DNA from: Cercis canadensis
Lineage: Eukaryota; Streptophyta; Magnoliopsida; Fabales; Fabaceae
Direction: 5' to 3'
Assembly (NCBI GenBank): GCA_003255065.1
Contig: QAOA01008661.1
Span: 186,001-250,000, forward strand
DNA length: 64,000 nt
This document shows positions 46,506 through 58,010 of the stretch, one piece after another. Within the stretch, counting starts at the first letter, position 1. Each line of letters starts with the position of its first letter. Below the pieces are notes generated by a model that did no database searches, was not told the origin of the DNA, and saw only the letters and a program-made list of their open reading frames with translations. The translations under genes were made by a program, and so were the position numbers.

Positions 46506-49500
46506 ATAGGACCAGAGCAAAGAATCAGATAATTTTATGGTCTCTCTTTTTGCAGGGTATCTATTGTCGGAGAGAAAGAGAGGTTTACTTTGATTTTTCA
46601 AATTTGTCTTTATCCTCTTTCTGGAATCGTTGATTATTAAGACGAACGGTCAAGATTGGTCAAGTCAGAGGTAATTTTTGGATTTTTAATATATATAAAA
46701 AATATTAAATTATATTTGTGGCAATAATTTCGGATCTAGTAAATACGTCCAATGATGTTTCAATTATTCCCTCCCCCAAAAATCACTTGTAGAAGAAAAT
46801 CATGTCTAAAATACCCTGGTCAATGGGATTGTTTTTCCAAGCACTGCCCTTGCTTTTCAATTGGGCCGTGAGGGTTGTGAATGGGCCAGTGGTGTTGAGC
46901 CACGTATCCGACAAGAAGTACTATGAAGTGGGTCGGGTGTGGGTAGTAGTTGTATTGAAATTTGAACAAGGAGGTTGGGGTTGGGGGCATGGGAAGCTAA
47001 TGTCAAACTGAGCCAATTTGAAGCTGGCACTTTGTCCTTTGTTATGGGCTCCCTTGTGTGAAATACCAAAACTATACGCTGGGAAAATACTTTATTTTGT
47101 TAAACGAATATCAAGGAGTCAAGGATATAAGTGTAATTTGGTACGGAAACGAATGTACAACTCGTGTCCATTAATGGGATTGGAGGATGACGTGGGTATG
47201 ACGGCTGCGAGCCGCGTAAGGGCTGCGGAAGAAAGAGAAGATTTGGAGGGAAAGAATGTGAGTGGAGAGGGTGGGATGAATCAGGGCCGTCCAGGTGTAA
47301 AGTGTTGGGTGGGGCAAAGATTTGATTTAGGGAAGAAGGGGTGGGAGGGCACTAGAGGTACGTCACATCAGATAGGAGTATGTACGGCAACAAGAGACCA
47401 AAAAGATAGTGAGAGTGTTTAAGCAACCCTCCTCAAATCTAAAACCCAGGAGGGGAACAGACAAGGTTTTGTTTTAGTTGTCGATGTTTTTCTTTACTTC
47501 TTATTACGGATATGCCCTACGTAGGAGGACACAAGATCTTTTGGGCTTTCCCTTCTTTTTTTTTTTTTTTTATTTTCTTTTTTTNCTTTTCTGAGAGGGC
47601 AGATTTTAAGTTAGATATCCTTTAGATAATTTGTAAAATTTAATCTTTTATTTTACAGTGTAATAAAGAAAGGATGCTGTATAGTTTGGTAATTTTGCAC
47701 TGAAATGCAGCATGGAGTCACTATCATGTTCAATTAAATATTTGTGGTAAGATTCACCAACATATAGAATAGTCTGAGATATCTTTTACAGCACAGTATT
47801 TAGAAAGTCATTTTGGTGTTACTTATAATTTTCCTTGTGTTGTTTTACCACTTGGCATTTACCATTAGCCTTCAAGGCACGTGCCTGTATGTAATAGAAT
47901 TTAAAATAGACTTATAGAGTAGTTACAATGAAGACGAAGACTTTGAATTATGGCTACCACATTTATCCAAGACTATGTGTGGTAAGAATCACCAACTTTT
48001 AGAATAGTGTAGACTGTAGATATCTTTTACAACACTGTTTTTAGGCAGTCATTTTCGAGCTACTGAGCATTTTTCTATTTTTGACCATAAAGAAGAGGAG
48101 GGAGGCATATGAAGGTGATTACCACTCATAAAAAGTTAACTGTTAAGGGGATATGCATTACTTCTCCCAACTTGCTTTATGATACAAATATTTAAGTTTT
48201 GATGAAAGGATTATTTTTTCTCTAATGTTTGGATTTTTCCTTTATTTTTGTCGTAGAATAGAAAGATCACCTTTTACACTTCCATTTTCTATGAAAATAA
48301 ATACACTCTTCCCTTTATAAGTACATATGCAAGGTGGGATTCCAAAAAATATTAATAATTATGTACACTTTTAATGAGTTTTTTCTCATCTTTTTAAGCC
48401 AAAAAAAATGTTTATATTGTCATAAAGTTCATATTATATTAGAAACTCCGAATCCCATTTAATGAGAAACACGCATTGCTCAACATCTGTACCCCATTGT
48501 GCATCTTGGTTTTCTTGGTTAGAGTTCTTCAGGTGCTCCCCCTACTCCACCACCTTTCTATTGTGCTGTTACATCAAGATTTTTCAGCTTTTTCAACTAC
48601 AAGAAGCTCTTTTATTATTATTTTTGGCCATAACTAGAAGAAGGTCTTGAATTTCCTATTTTGTAGATGTAGGCAAAAGCTTTTTCCTTTTCGTTTTCCC
48701 CTAAGGAATACAAAGATTTCTTCATCTAGGCCCCTGCATGATCCTACACCTTCCAATTATTGCATTTGTGACCTATATCTGTATGTGGGGAAAACTGGGC
48801 CCACAAATATGTGGCTGGGATTTCCCACATAAGTTGGTCAAATCCAGGTCCCATCCCAGGCTGGAGGTGGGGTCCATTTCTCTCCACCAGTGCAGGAACT
48901 GCGTTTATATGTATGTCTGTGAAGTGTGAAGGTAAAGTCCAGCAGTGTGTACATGTGAAATCTGGGCTGGGACAATGGGAATGGGCCCCATATAGGCCCA
49001 CAAAAAGCCTGCTGGACTATAGTTAATAAACCCTAACAGCTTTTTGAGCAAACTGAGAAAAAAGAGCTTGTGTTATTGGACCTCACAATCGGAAAGTGCC
49101 GAAGTATGAGACAAACAAGCATTAACAACCTTGGCCAGGCACCACCCACCCTATGTATTCTTATGACCAAAGCCTTCACATGCTTCCCCAATTCCGTAGC
49201 TCTCATTAATGTGCTCTCGCCAACTACTACCTGTCTATGTTTCCATAGCCACTTCTAGAACTGATTGTTAATAATGCCACTTCTCTCAATCTTATTAATT
49301 AATTATTAACAAGTTACTTACCCTCTAATTGTATACCTCTATCTGGTTTAATTTAATAAAAAAATATTATACCTTTTAGTAAATGCAAAGAAGTGTGTTA
49401 GTGCTAATAAAACATAAGCAAGAAATATAGTATATGGTAGAGCTTTAGGGCCTATAATGTCTCAAATTCCTGTGTTTGATATTTTTTTGGCAACCTTAAA

Positions 49501-49833
49501 GACAACCTTGTGGTTAGACATATATTCTAAGGTTGGTAATCTGTCACTCACTAGGTTGAGGAGGTGAAAGTAAAGGTCAGAGAGACACAAAATGACACAG
49601 CACGGTTCACAGAACAATTCAATTGTTTGACCACACATCCATAAAAACAGTTAGGCCAGCTGGACTTAATTATGTGCTTGCTCAGTCTAGAATTAGAATT
49701 ATGAAGCCAAGCCACAGAAACATAACCTTCATGATAATAGTTCATTTAATGCTTCTACATTCAACCACACCATGGTCTCCTAGGAGCTGACATGTTCCCA
49801 TTTTATAATGAGGACCACAATGATTGTTTATTA
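46506..49833. other. Intergenic DNA between cyclin and dioxygenase
   Basis: It contains the cyclin 3' untranslated region. A stretch at 47160-47420 is richer in G than its surroundings but holds no recognisable coding sequence. A T-rich tract with an unknown base lies at 47559-47590. I see no RNA gene or named mobile element here. Confidence 0.45.
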
Positions 49834-49913
49834 AACCTAGATCTTAGAAAAGTTTATAGGTATTTTGTCCATGAACCTAGATCTTAGCGAAGTTGATAGG
49901 TATTTTGTCCATG
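49834..49913. repeat. 40-bp tandem duplication across the dioxygenase stop
   Basis: Bases 49834-49873 and 49874-49913 are tandem copies with three substitutions. On the minus strand each encodes the same C-terminal end (MDKIPINF-x-KI followed by a stop), so the end of the dioxygenase reading frame, stop codon included, is duplicated. Confidence 0.9.
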
Positions 49914-51240
49914 ACTGGACTATTCTTGTAGTAGTGTTGCAAATAATCTTCCACAACCACTTCCTTGTAGTTGTTGCCACCCTCATTTGCTATGGGCTCA
50001 TAAAGGTGGGCCCACGTTCCTTTGGGTCAGAACCCTATGGTATGGGCTTTTGATTAGCCCATTGCTCATGACCTCAGGCAAATCTCCCGCATTGACTAGT
50101 AATTGGTCTTGTGGCCATTTGAGTGTGACCCAGTTTGGGTCCTTCAACACTTGGAGCCCCTCACTGGAGACGAATTGCATAAGAAGTGTGAGGGCACTAG
50201 GGTCTGAGTGTGGTATGATGCCCAGAGCTAGGTCGGGTCTCGGGCATGGTGGGTAATGGTTCACTCTCACATTTATCTCACTGTCTTTGGGATCAAAGTA
50301 TTTGAGGAAACCATGGCCCTCCACTGATAAGCTTTCTGCTAAGGCTTCAAGCAAGTAGTTCAAAACAACTCTTGCTTCTGCAACATATTCTTCTATACTT
50401 TCCCTGCCATGATAGTGATAATGATATAATAATAGCATGAGTCACACAATCACTGTCTTTTTCTTTTCCTTGTTTGTTTGTGTTACCGTATTTCATGGCC
50501 AAGAAAAAATCCATAGATATTTGTGTCTATGATTCATAGAATTTTTATTTAACAAAATTATTTATTTTATATCTCTTAAACAATTAAAATATAGTATAAA
50601 ATTTAAAGAAAAATAAATAAATTTTGTCCAAGAAAAGAAAGGGAGATGAGGATAGAGAATGTAGGTACCTAAAATTGGGTGGTTTTTGAGGCCAAACATG
50701 GAGTCCCTGATCTGTAGAAGGAGGAGCTGCTTTCATAGTCAAGCGATCGATCCAATCAAGTGGTTGATCTTCAGATTTGACATAGTTCTTGCCATAGCCC
50801 ATGTTATCAGTGCTAGCATAGGTTCCCACAGAAGCTTTTTTCTCTTGGAAAGACAAATCAAAGAACCCTTGCACAACATCCTTAACACCACCCAAAACTT
50901 TACTAGGAATACCATGATCCACAATCAGAAACAGGCCCCAATTTTTAGCAGCGTTGGCTAACTTGGCTAGCTCTTCACCTCGAACCTCAGGCAAGGACCC
51001 ATCCCTCAATTTGGCCAAGTTTATTGTGCAGGGAAGGGCCTCTAACTCTAACACAGGTTGGACTACACTTGGGGAATTAGACACTGAAGAGTGAAAGTTT
51101 AAGCTTATGAACCTCTTAGGCAACTCTTTGATTCCTTGACGAGCAAGCTCCTGCACCACAGGCACCTTCAATGTTCTCACTTTGCCTTGTTTGTCTACCA
51201 ACCTGCTTTCGTGGTAGCATTCTTTATCTTCTTCCTCCAT
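49877..51240 (-). pseudogene. 2-oxoglutarate/Fe(II) dioxygenase (SRG1-like), frameshifted
   Basis: Exon 1 is 50669-51240 and exon 2 starts at 50403. They join in frame (FR|ESIEEY). The N-terminal DIOX_N region (INLAKLRDG, NWGLFLIVDHGI, GFFDLSFQEK) and the catalytic fold are recognisable. Two iron ligands are present in PHSDPSALTLL, and the distal histidine in SPYHRVL. Directly after, the frame hits a stop at 49998-50000 (RNVGPPL-stop) after 325 residues. In another frame the C-terminus continues (YEPIANEGGNNYKEVVVEDY to KIPINFAKI, stop at 49877-49879). The piece lost between them should hold the Arg-x-Ser motif that binds 2-oxoglutarate. A small deletion with frameshift is the likely cause, so the encoded enzyme should be inactive. 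A sequencing error cannot be excluded for the frameshift but would not explain the missing motif. Confidence 0.85.
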
Positions 51241-51374
51241 GTGACTTCGTTTTGATGGTTCTACTTCGTAAACGTGTCAGGTGAAAAGGCACGGCTTCTG
51301 GAGAGATCACGTTGGATTCCAATTTCCCTAGAATATTGGTTTTTTCCTCTTTTATTCTTTTTTTTTTTATTATT
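51241..51374 (-). promoter_or_regulatory. Upstream flank of the dioxygenase
   Basis: A short AT-rich region that must hold the leader and part of the promoter of the minus-strand dioxygenase before the adjacent repeat begins. No clear TATA box is seen. Confidence 0.3.
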
Positions 51375-51795
51375 GGTCTAAATATTATATTTTACTAACA
51401 AAATTATATCAATCATACTCTTTAATTTAATTATTTAAATATTATAATTTTTAAAAAATTAAAAATATTTTTTTTATATGTAGAAATCACAAATAGCCGC
51501 ATAACGTGTCCACATGAGACATGCTAATAACACATTGAGGTGTCATTTTTTGTCACATTTTTCTTTAATTTTTTTCTTTTTTTATAGGTAGCTGAAGAGA
51601 GGACAGGTCGTGAGGTTATTGGCGTGTTCAACGTAGACACGTCGCGTGACTACTGAAACGTTGGTGGTTTTCATGTGTCCGTTATATTTTTTTAATTTTT
51701 AATTATTTAAAATAGTATAATATAAAGATAAATAAATTAAAAAAATATAATAAACCTGTAAAATTATTTTGAAAATTTTATATTTCGGTCAAAGA
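51375..51795. mobile_element. Second member of the LINE-splitting inverted-repeat family
   Basis: The left arm (TTGGTCTAAATATTATATTT, then TTTAATTTAATTATTTAAAT) and the reverse complement of the right arm (TTGACCGAAATATAAAATTT, then an AT-rich stretch) are inverted repeats. The left arm matches the left arm of the 32322-32897 element, including TTTAAT/AATTATTTAAATATTATAA blocks. Both carry an internal GC-richer middle with ACGTGTC/GACACG words. Boundaries and target duplication are unclear because the flanks are T-rich. Confidence 0.55.
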
Positions 51796-53433
51796 GTTTT
51801 TTTTGGTCTCAATAATTGTATTTGTTTAACCATTGGACTTGGGCCTTTAAAAGATGAAAAAGATTCGGCATCGCTCCAAGCCTGGCCCTAAGGCCTAAAA
51901 TGAACCTTTACACTTCATACCCAAAATCTCAAGACCTCAAAGATTTCTGAACTAATAAAAAATCTTAACTTTGATTCACTAATATTATAACTAGATTATG
52001 TATAGCTACTTATTGAAAAATTTGAATAAGAACAAAATATGTTTATAACTTAAATGAAATAGCACTTTCTTATTAATTGATAGTGGATAAATTTTTATAT
52101 TCACAATGAATCAAATATAAATTTATAACTTCCCTAAAAAAATAAATTTATAATTTATTTTTAAACATTTTTTATGATCTATTTTCGAATTATATTATCT
52201 TATGAATTTAATTTTTTTTTAAATATTATTTGAAACATGCACCGAATACACTCTCGTTAAATTAAATTTGGAATTTATCTGATATTAGTTTGACTAGTCA
52301 TGAAACTTTGTATAAATAATATTATTTTATTATAGTCAGTGCGGCAGAGAGTGTACGTGGGTTGTGGTGGCTGAGGGTGAGTTGAGTTATTGGATGATGA
52401 TTTGTCCGTGTCGGCGTGTCCCCTCGTATGCGGGTCCGTACAGTGGTAGTGGCACAAAGCAACAAAGGATATGGTTGGGATTCTCCTAGCAAATCAAAGC
52501 CCACGAGTCCAACTACAAGTAATCCAACAGATATGCGGGACCATTCTCGCACGTTGTCTCCGACTTTTCAGCTTTATGCCCTCCACCTACCATTGTCACC
52601 GCCCTTTTCACTATATCCACTCCACTCCCTTACCCTTAATAATAATCTACTAAATTAATAAAACTGTTAGGGAGACCGAACCGAATTGATATCTTTTAAA
52701 AAAACTTTTTTAAAGAATATATCAAGAATGTGATAGGTTAATTAGAGAAAGCCCTTAAATATTTGTCTACTATAATTTATTCAATTGACACTTAAGTTAT
52801 TATTATTATTATTATTTTAATACTTTTGTTACGATTTTGAATTTAAACACAAATTATAAATTATAAAGACAATCTCAGTACCACTTAGTTACAAGTTATT
52901 GTGATCACTTAATTTTTTTTTAAAACCTCCAATACTTAGGGCCATGATAATATCAATGTGTTTTAATACCAAAAACAATTCTAAATTTTTAAAAGCTTTT
53001 ATCTTTTAAGAAACATAATAATTTGTAAAAAAAAAAAAGGAAAATAAATAATAATTAAATACTGAATACTTCATCATAAAAATTATACGATTCATATCTC
53101 ATTACAAACCAGCTGAGCTGATAATGTTTTCTTAATGTGCTTTCTAGTAGTTTGTCATTATATAACAAATTATTTACATCAATTTCCAATAAGTGATATA
53201 AGTTGATTGTGAGTTGTAATGGTCACCAACTCATTGAAGTTGACCCATTTGAAGAGGACTAGGTCAAAATAGTCATGGGCCCGAAGTTGTTTATTGAGAG
53301 GCCCCATATACATAAATACATGAGCAGTTGTCAAACTATGGCCCATATGAGCTAGCGTTGAGTTGGGAGGCTTTAGACACATTCTTCCAATGGGGGGAGA
53401 AGTGAAAGAGAAGTAAGAGTTAATCCCCAATTA
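51796..53433. other. AT-rich intergenic DNA
   Basis: No coding region is supported. Open frames around 52280-52660 on both strands are antisense to one another and show no family resemblance. Confidence 0.45.
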
Positions 53434-53620
53434 CTAGAGCTGTCAAACGGGGCAGGGCGGGCCGGCCCGCCCCGGCCCGCCTCAACCCGCCACCCAAATG
53501 GTGCGGGGCGGGTTGGCCCGCCCAAATGGCGGGCTNCGGGCTGAGAAAACCTCAACCCAACCCAACCCACTGTGGGTTGTGGGTTAGGCGGGCCAGCCCG
53601 CCAAAAAAAAAAATAATAAA
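53434..53620. repeat. GC-rich transposon end, hAT-like
   Basis: The sequence starts TAGAGCTGTCAAACGGGGC and continues with alternating GGCGGG/CCCGCC words, in sharp contrast to the AT-rich surroundings. Termini of the form TAG-rrr-TGTCAAACGGG followed by repeated CCCGCC and CAACCC words are common in plant hAT-type elements (recalled, not searched). An unknown base at 53536 interrupts it between two copies of CGGGCT, and the right end is not found before the gap at 53821. Confidence 0.5.
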
Positions 53621-53820
53621 TTAGTGACTAATAACAATTTAAATCAATGTTAAACACTAAATCAATGATAAATAATTTTTCATCACGTAATTCAAATTAT
53701 TTAAGAGGACCAAAATTAATTAAATAGTCTAACAAAGTAATAAACAATCATTAAAAAATAAGTCCAAGAAGATTAATACCAACATGACAACATAATTTTT
53801 ATAATAAAGATTAGAAATTT

Positions 53821-53870
53821 NNNNNNNNNNNNNNNNNNNNNNNNNNNNNNNNNNNNNNNNNNNNNNNNNN
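53821..53870. other. Assembly gap (50 N)
   Basis: Fifty consecutive unknown bases; the true gap size is unknown. A transposon end lies to its left and a SINE immediately to its right, so the missing sequence is probably repetitive. Confidence 0.99.
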
Positions 53871-54057
53871 TTTTTTTTTTTTTTGTTTCTTAAAGTATCC
53901 CTAGGCTGCGCATAGGACTAATCTTTCGATGTATGGCCGGACGCTATTAAAGTGGGAACTTCTCCCAAAAAAGTTTACTACATCCATAAGGACTTGAACA
54001 CGAGACTGTTTGCTTAAACGACTAAAGCTCCTTCTACTCAGACCAACATTCGTTGGT
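53871..54057 (-). mobile_element. tRNA-derived SINE (minus strand), next to the gap
   Basis: On the minus strand, RNA polymerase III promoter boxes are visible: an A-box-like TTGGTCTGAGTAGAAGG near 54030-54046 and a B-box GTGTTCAAGTCC (plus strand 53990-54001). After them come a tRNA-unrelated body (GGGAGAAGTTCCCACTTTAA, GCGTCCGGCCATAC) and a terminal A tail, seen as the T run at 53871-53884. The 3' target duplication falls in the assembly gap. Confidence 0.75.
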
Positions 54058-55955
54058 CAAAAAGTTCTGCATTGGATATGTTTGATGTTATTCTTAACAC
54101 TAGGATTAGATAAATTACATTTGTTTGTAGTGGCAATAAATATTAATGAGTGATCCAAGGGAAAAGTGCACATGGATTCCAAAAGTTTTACCCCTTTCAC
54201 ATTATTTTTTGCCATATGCTCTCTAGCAATCAATATTTGGGATTTGTATTTTTTAGGCTTTCAGACGTAGGCTATTAGGGCTGTTCCCTTCTTTCCTCCT
54301 CTCCCACAAAAAGGAAACCAATTAAAACACACAAAATGATCAATTATCAATACCCGCAACCTTTTTTTCTGCTATATATGAAGCTGAAGACCATCTTTCA
54401 ACACAAGTTACATTGATTAATAATTGTTTTAAACCAAACTTTGACCATTTGGCCCTTATTTATCAAAGTTTATTCATTAAAGATATGTAACTTCATCTTG
54501 AATGGCCACGAGTATTGATTTTCAGTCATAGGTAGGAGGAGATTTTAATAGGGCGGTTCAATCTTTAATGGGTTGATTCCTTTACATAAAATAATCAAAC
54601 TTAGGTATCAAGCATCAAAGGTGCAGACTAGGATAGCAACAAACAAGCCACTCATCAAGCAAAGTTCAATTTCAGTATGATATTTCATCTTATCTTCACA
54701 CATAAATTTAATTTAAATTCACATTCATATAGTAATAGATATATTTTCACATGAAACTCTCATCACTTAAACTCATAATTTTATGCCTCTTAATTATGTA
54801 CTTATCATGGCAAAATAGTATTGTTGCTTCAATTAATTAGTGTAAATATAAAATTGTAATATAAATACTTTATATATGAAAAAGGTCTAAAATATGGTTA
54901 GTTTTACTATTAAACACTCATAATGGATTTTTATTCAAACACTCTTGAAAAGAAACAAGTTTATCACTAAAAAATCTTGATCGCAACTAAGAACTTGCAT
55001 TCCTTGGGAGAAGTTTTTGACCAACAAGTTTGAACTCTTACATGAATATATTATATAGTATAATCATAAAAAAAAAAAAGATGATTACGAAATGTTTCAT
55101 TTTATTTTAATTCTCTTATTTTTTTTTTCTTTCTTGAGCTGTGGAAAATATATTGATTTAATTTATGGATGGCTTACGTGCACCTTTTTTCTTTATTTTT
55201 TGTGTTTGTGTTTGTTTCAGTTGTGTTTTTAAATGGCATTGAAGATAAGTACCCTTTAATTTGACCATCACGTGCATAACACCTTTTAAGATAAGAATTA
55301 GGGTCCATGTTTATTTATTATCAAGGTGGGGGAATAACAGCATGCTCTTACCGCTTCAAACACAGATACAATGTGGAGAATGAAGCACTATTTTATTTTC
55401 AAACCTAATTTGGTGACAAGACAAGTAGCCACAAGATCAATCTAATGGCATAAAATAAAATAATAAGAAAATTTAAACTGCATCATTAACATTAAGCATC
55501 AGAAATGGCCAATGGGTCATAGGCCCCAACCGTTGGTGCTGCGCTTATAGACTCTAGAAAAATTATCACCCAAAAGAAAAAAAAAAAACCTAGATAGAGC
55601 ATTAGAGTGAAAACAAAATGGAAAAAGAAAAACTTTTTACTTGGGTTATATTAAAAAAAATAGAAATTTTCACAAATGACAGTTTTAAATTCAAGTGTAA
55701 CACAAGAGGGGTTTAGATAGAAGTGCGTATGCACGTGCAGACATGTGTTTGAATATGTGGAAGCCCGCATATGAATATTATGCACACGTGCCCACATGCC
55801 TCTGTGAATCCAAGTAGAGTAAAATCCTTGAAAAGGAGAGAAGGGTTTGTGAATGTGATTGCATGTGGATTCATAAAATCCCAGTCAACTGCACTATGCC
55901 CCAAAAAAATTTTACAGTCTCCATTGATGTCATGTAGTTGTGTCTAAAACCCAAA
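54058..55955. other. Intergenic DNA between two SINEs
   Basis: AT-rich sequence with no supportable coding region or RNA gene. Confidence 0.5.
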
Positions 55956-56163
55956 TTTTCTTTTCTTTTTTTTTTTGGTTACCCACCGGTGTCCGGGATT
56001 CGCCCGACTAATCCGGTTTCGAGCCGGGAAGGACCACAAGGGCAGTAAAGCTCTCCCAACAGACGCAGCTGCATTCCCAAGGGCTCGAACCCGAGACCCT
56101 TGGTTAAGCTAGAACAGCCCCTTACCAGCTGATCTACACGTTTGTTGGTTTTCTTTTCTTTTT
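55956..56163 (-). mobile_element. tRNA-derived SINE with 15-bp target duplication
   Basis: The flanks TTTTCTTTTCTTTTT at 55956-55970 and 56149-56163 are identical. Between them, on the minus strand, the element starts with an A box (TAGATCAGCTGG, plus strand 56125-56136) and a B box (GGTTCGAGCCC, plus strand 56081-56091) about 45 bp apart, as in a tRNA gene. A GC-rich body follows (TTCCCGGCTCGAAACCGG) and ends in GGTGGGTAACC plus an A tail (T run 55971-55976). The roughly 170-bp size and layout are those of plant SINEs. The target duplication is low-complexity, so it is slightly less certain than the element itself. Confidence 0.88.
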
Positions 56164-57113
56164 CATGCATAGAATCTCACTCTCTCACACGCACACACAA
56201 AAAACAGTGAAATAAATGAGAAATAGGGGTAGAGATGGGAGATGAGACTAGCATAAAAAAAAGAAGAAAGAAACTAGTACATTTTGCTCTGGAATCTGCA
56301 TAATGAGAGTACAAAGTTACAAACTATACAAGAAGAGAGGGTTCTGGTTATTCTCAGCATTATTTAATCACCACACATGGTGGGTACAGAAAAGGAAAAG
56401 AGGGACACAAGGATACGAAATAATATGTGCTGTATGTTCAGAACAGTATAATTCCTTTCCTCATTAGTATACTAAATCAGATTATGTGTACTAAAAGAAA
56501 AACCCATTTAAAAGAGGACCACTTTTCCTCCAATAATCCCAACTACAAACACCCCCTTAGGAATCAAATCTTGCTAGTCTTCTCCCAAATTGGGAAAATT
56601 GTGAGTGTAGAGAGAGAATGAGATAGAGAGAGAGAGACATTACTGCTCAAGGGATAGGTGTCCATATACTGTGGAAGGGGAAATGGACGTGTACCCGGTT
56701 TTGTTAAGAGGGTACACAGTGCCTCGCTGTCTAGCATGTGAAGGGGTTGTGGCTTTCACCCTCTCTCTCTATCTCTCTTACATGCATCCACTATAACCCA
56801 CCCAACTGGCATTTTGATTCATACACAGAAAGCCGAGTGGGGAGGAGAGTCAGGACAAAACTAGTCTAGGATTTGAATCCGACTATCTTCGTTTTCTCCA
56901 CCACCTATTCACTCTTCGCTATTTTCTTTCTAACTTGGTGAAGGCCAAAACTAGAGGGACACATTGCTACTACACTACACTGTAAATACCGTTTAATGTT
57001 TGATAAAAAGTTTAATTCTTTTTACCCTTTTACCACTCTATCTTGATAAAAGAGGTTCTTAGCAGAGAACCCATTTCAGATTTTGCTTGAGAATTGAAAG
57101 CTAGCTTGGGAAG
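56164..57113 (+). promoter_or_regulatory. Upstream and 5' leader of the SOFL gene
   Basis: No coding region is seen. GA- and CT-rich runs (about 56605-56640 and 56758-56780) are typical of plant core promoters and leaders. Several in-frame stops precede the accepted start at 57114. Confidence 0.45.
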
Positions 57114-58010
57114 ATGAACGCATTTGCTTCAGAATGCAGTAGTGGGTTTGAGTCTGGTTGGACTCTATACCTCGAGCACTCTTTCCTTAACCAGAATGGT
57201 TCACATAGAGATACTCGATTTGTTGATGGGAATGGTGATTATTATGATGAACACAGAGGAAAAAGAGGCAAAGATGAGGATGCTGCAGAGGAGGACTTGT
57301 CTATGGTTTCTGATGCTTCTTCTGGGCCTCCACATTTCCCAGATGAAGAAGCTTACTTCAATGAAGATAATGGGTGCTTTTATCCTCCGTCCAAGACAGC
57401 AAAACTGACCAAGAGGGGTAAAAAGAGGCAGAAAGTTAAAGATAATCAAATCCATGAAGATCAACATCTGCCTTCTTTTCTTGATGACACTGCTAGCTCT
57501 CCTGTCTTTGACTTCTCCATGGTATGTTTAAGCTTGCATTATTATACTATTTCAATCTTTGATTATTAGAGAAAAAGTATGGGTCATTAAATACAAACTT
57601 TACTCAGATGGGTTCTTGACAATTTTGCAGGACAATATTAGTGTGACCAATAACCAACAAGCTTCAACAGAGAGTGTGTTAGATTTTTCACAAGGTTTCT
57701 CTGCAACTTATTTTGAGGTACTTGGCATGGTTCTTTCCTATTTTTGTTTGAAGATTTTACTTAGTTAGGAGGCATATCTGAAATCATTTGAGTTCTTGCA
57801 GGAGAGATCCTCATTCCAAGACCACTTTGGTTTCTTCCAACCATCTCTATCAGAAAATGAACTTCAGAACAACCAGTAAGTAATTGCCTCTTCAGTTCTG
57901 TCGAGAAACATCTATCATTTAGGCCAATAACATTCTAATTTTTGTTTGTGATCATTATTTGCATTATATTGAGCAGGTGGTTTGGAGGGAAAGGGATCGG
58001 GATGAGATAA
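57114..58010 (+). CDS. SOFL: SOB FIVE-LIKE (SOFL) protein
   Basis: Four exons: 57114-57521, 57631-57717, 57802-57875 and 57977-58010, giving 200 residues. Both SOFL signature blocks are visible: domain A as ECSSGFESGWTLYLEHS near the N-terminus, and domain B as EEDLSMVSDASSGPPHF around residues 60-76. A basic stretch KRGKKRQKVK could be a nuclear signal. SOFL and SOB5 proteins are plant-specific and modulate cytokinin levels when overexpressed in Arabidopsis (family knowledge); no biochemical activity is established. In domain A most relatives I recall have Cys in SSGCESGW where this protein has Phe. The last exon is only 34 bases and all introns are GT-AG. Confidence 0.92.

Noticed and set aside
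47018-47422. 134-codon frame in a G-richer stretch downstream of the cyclin
   Set aside because: No family resemblance, no splice partners, and composition explained by local G-richness.
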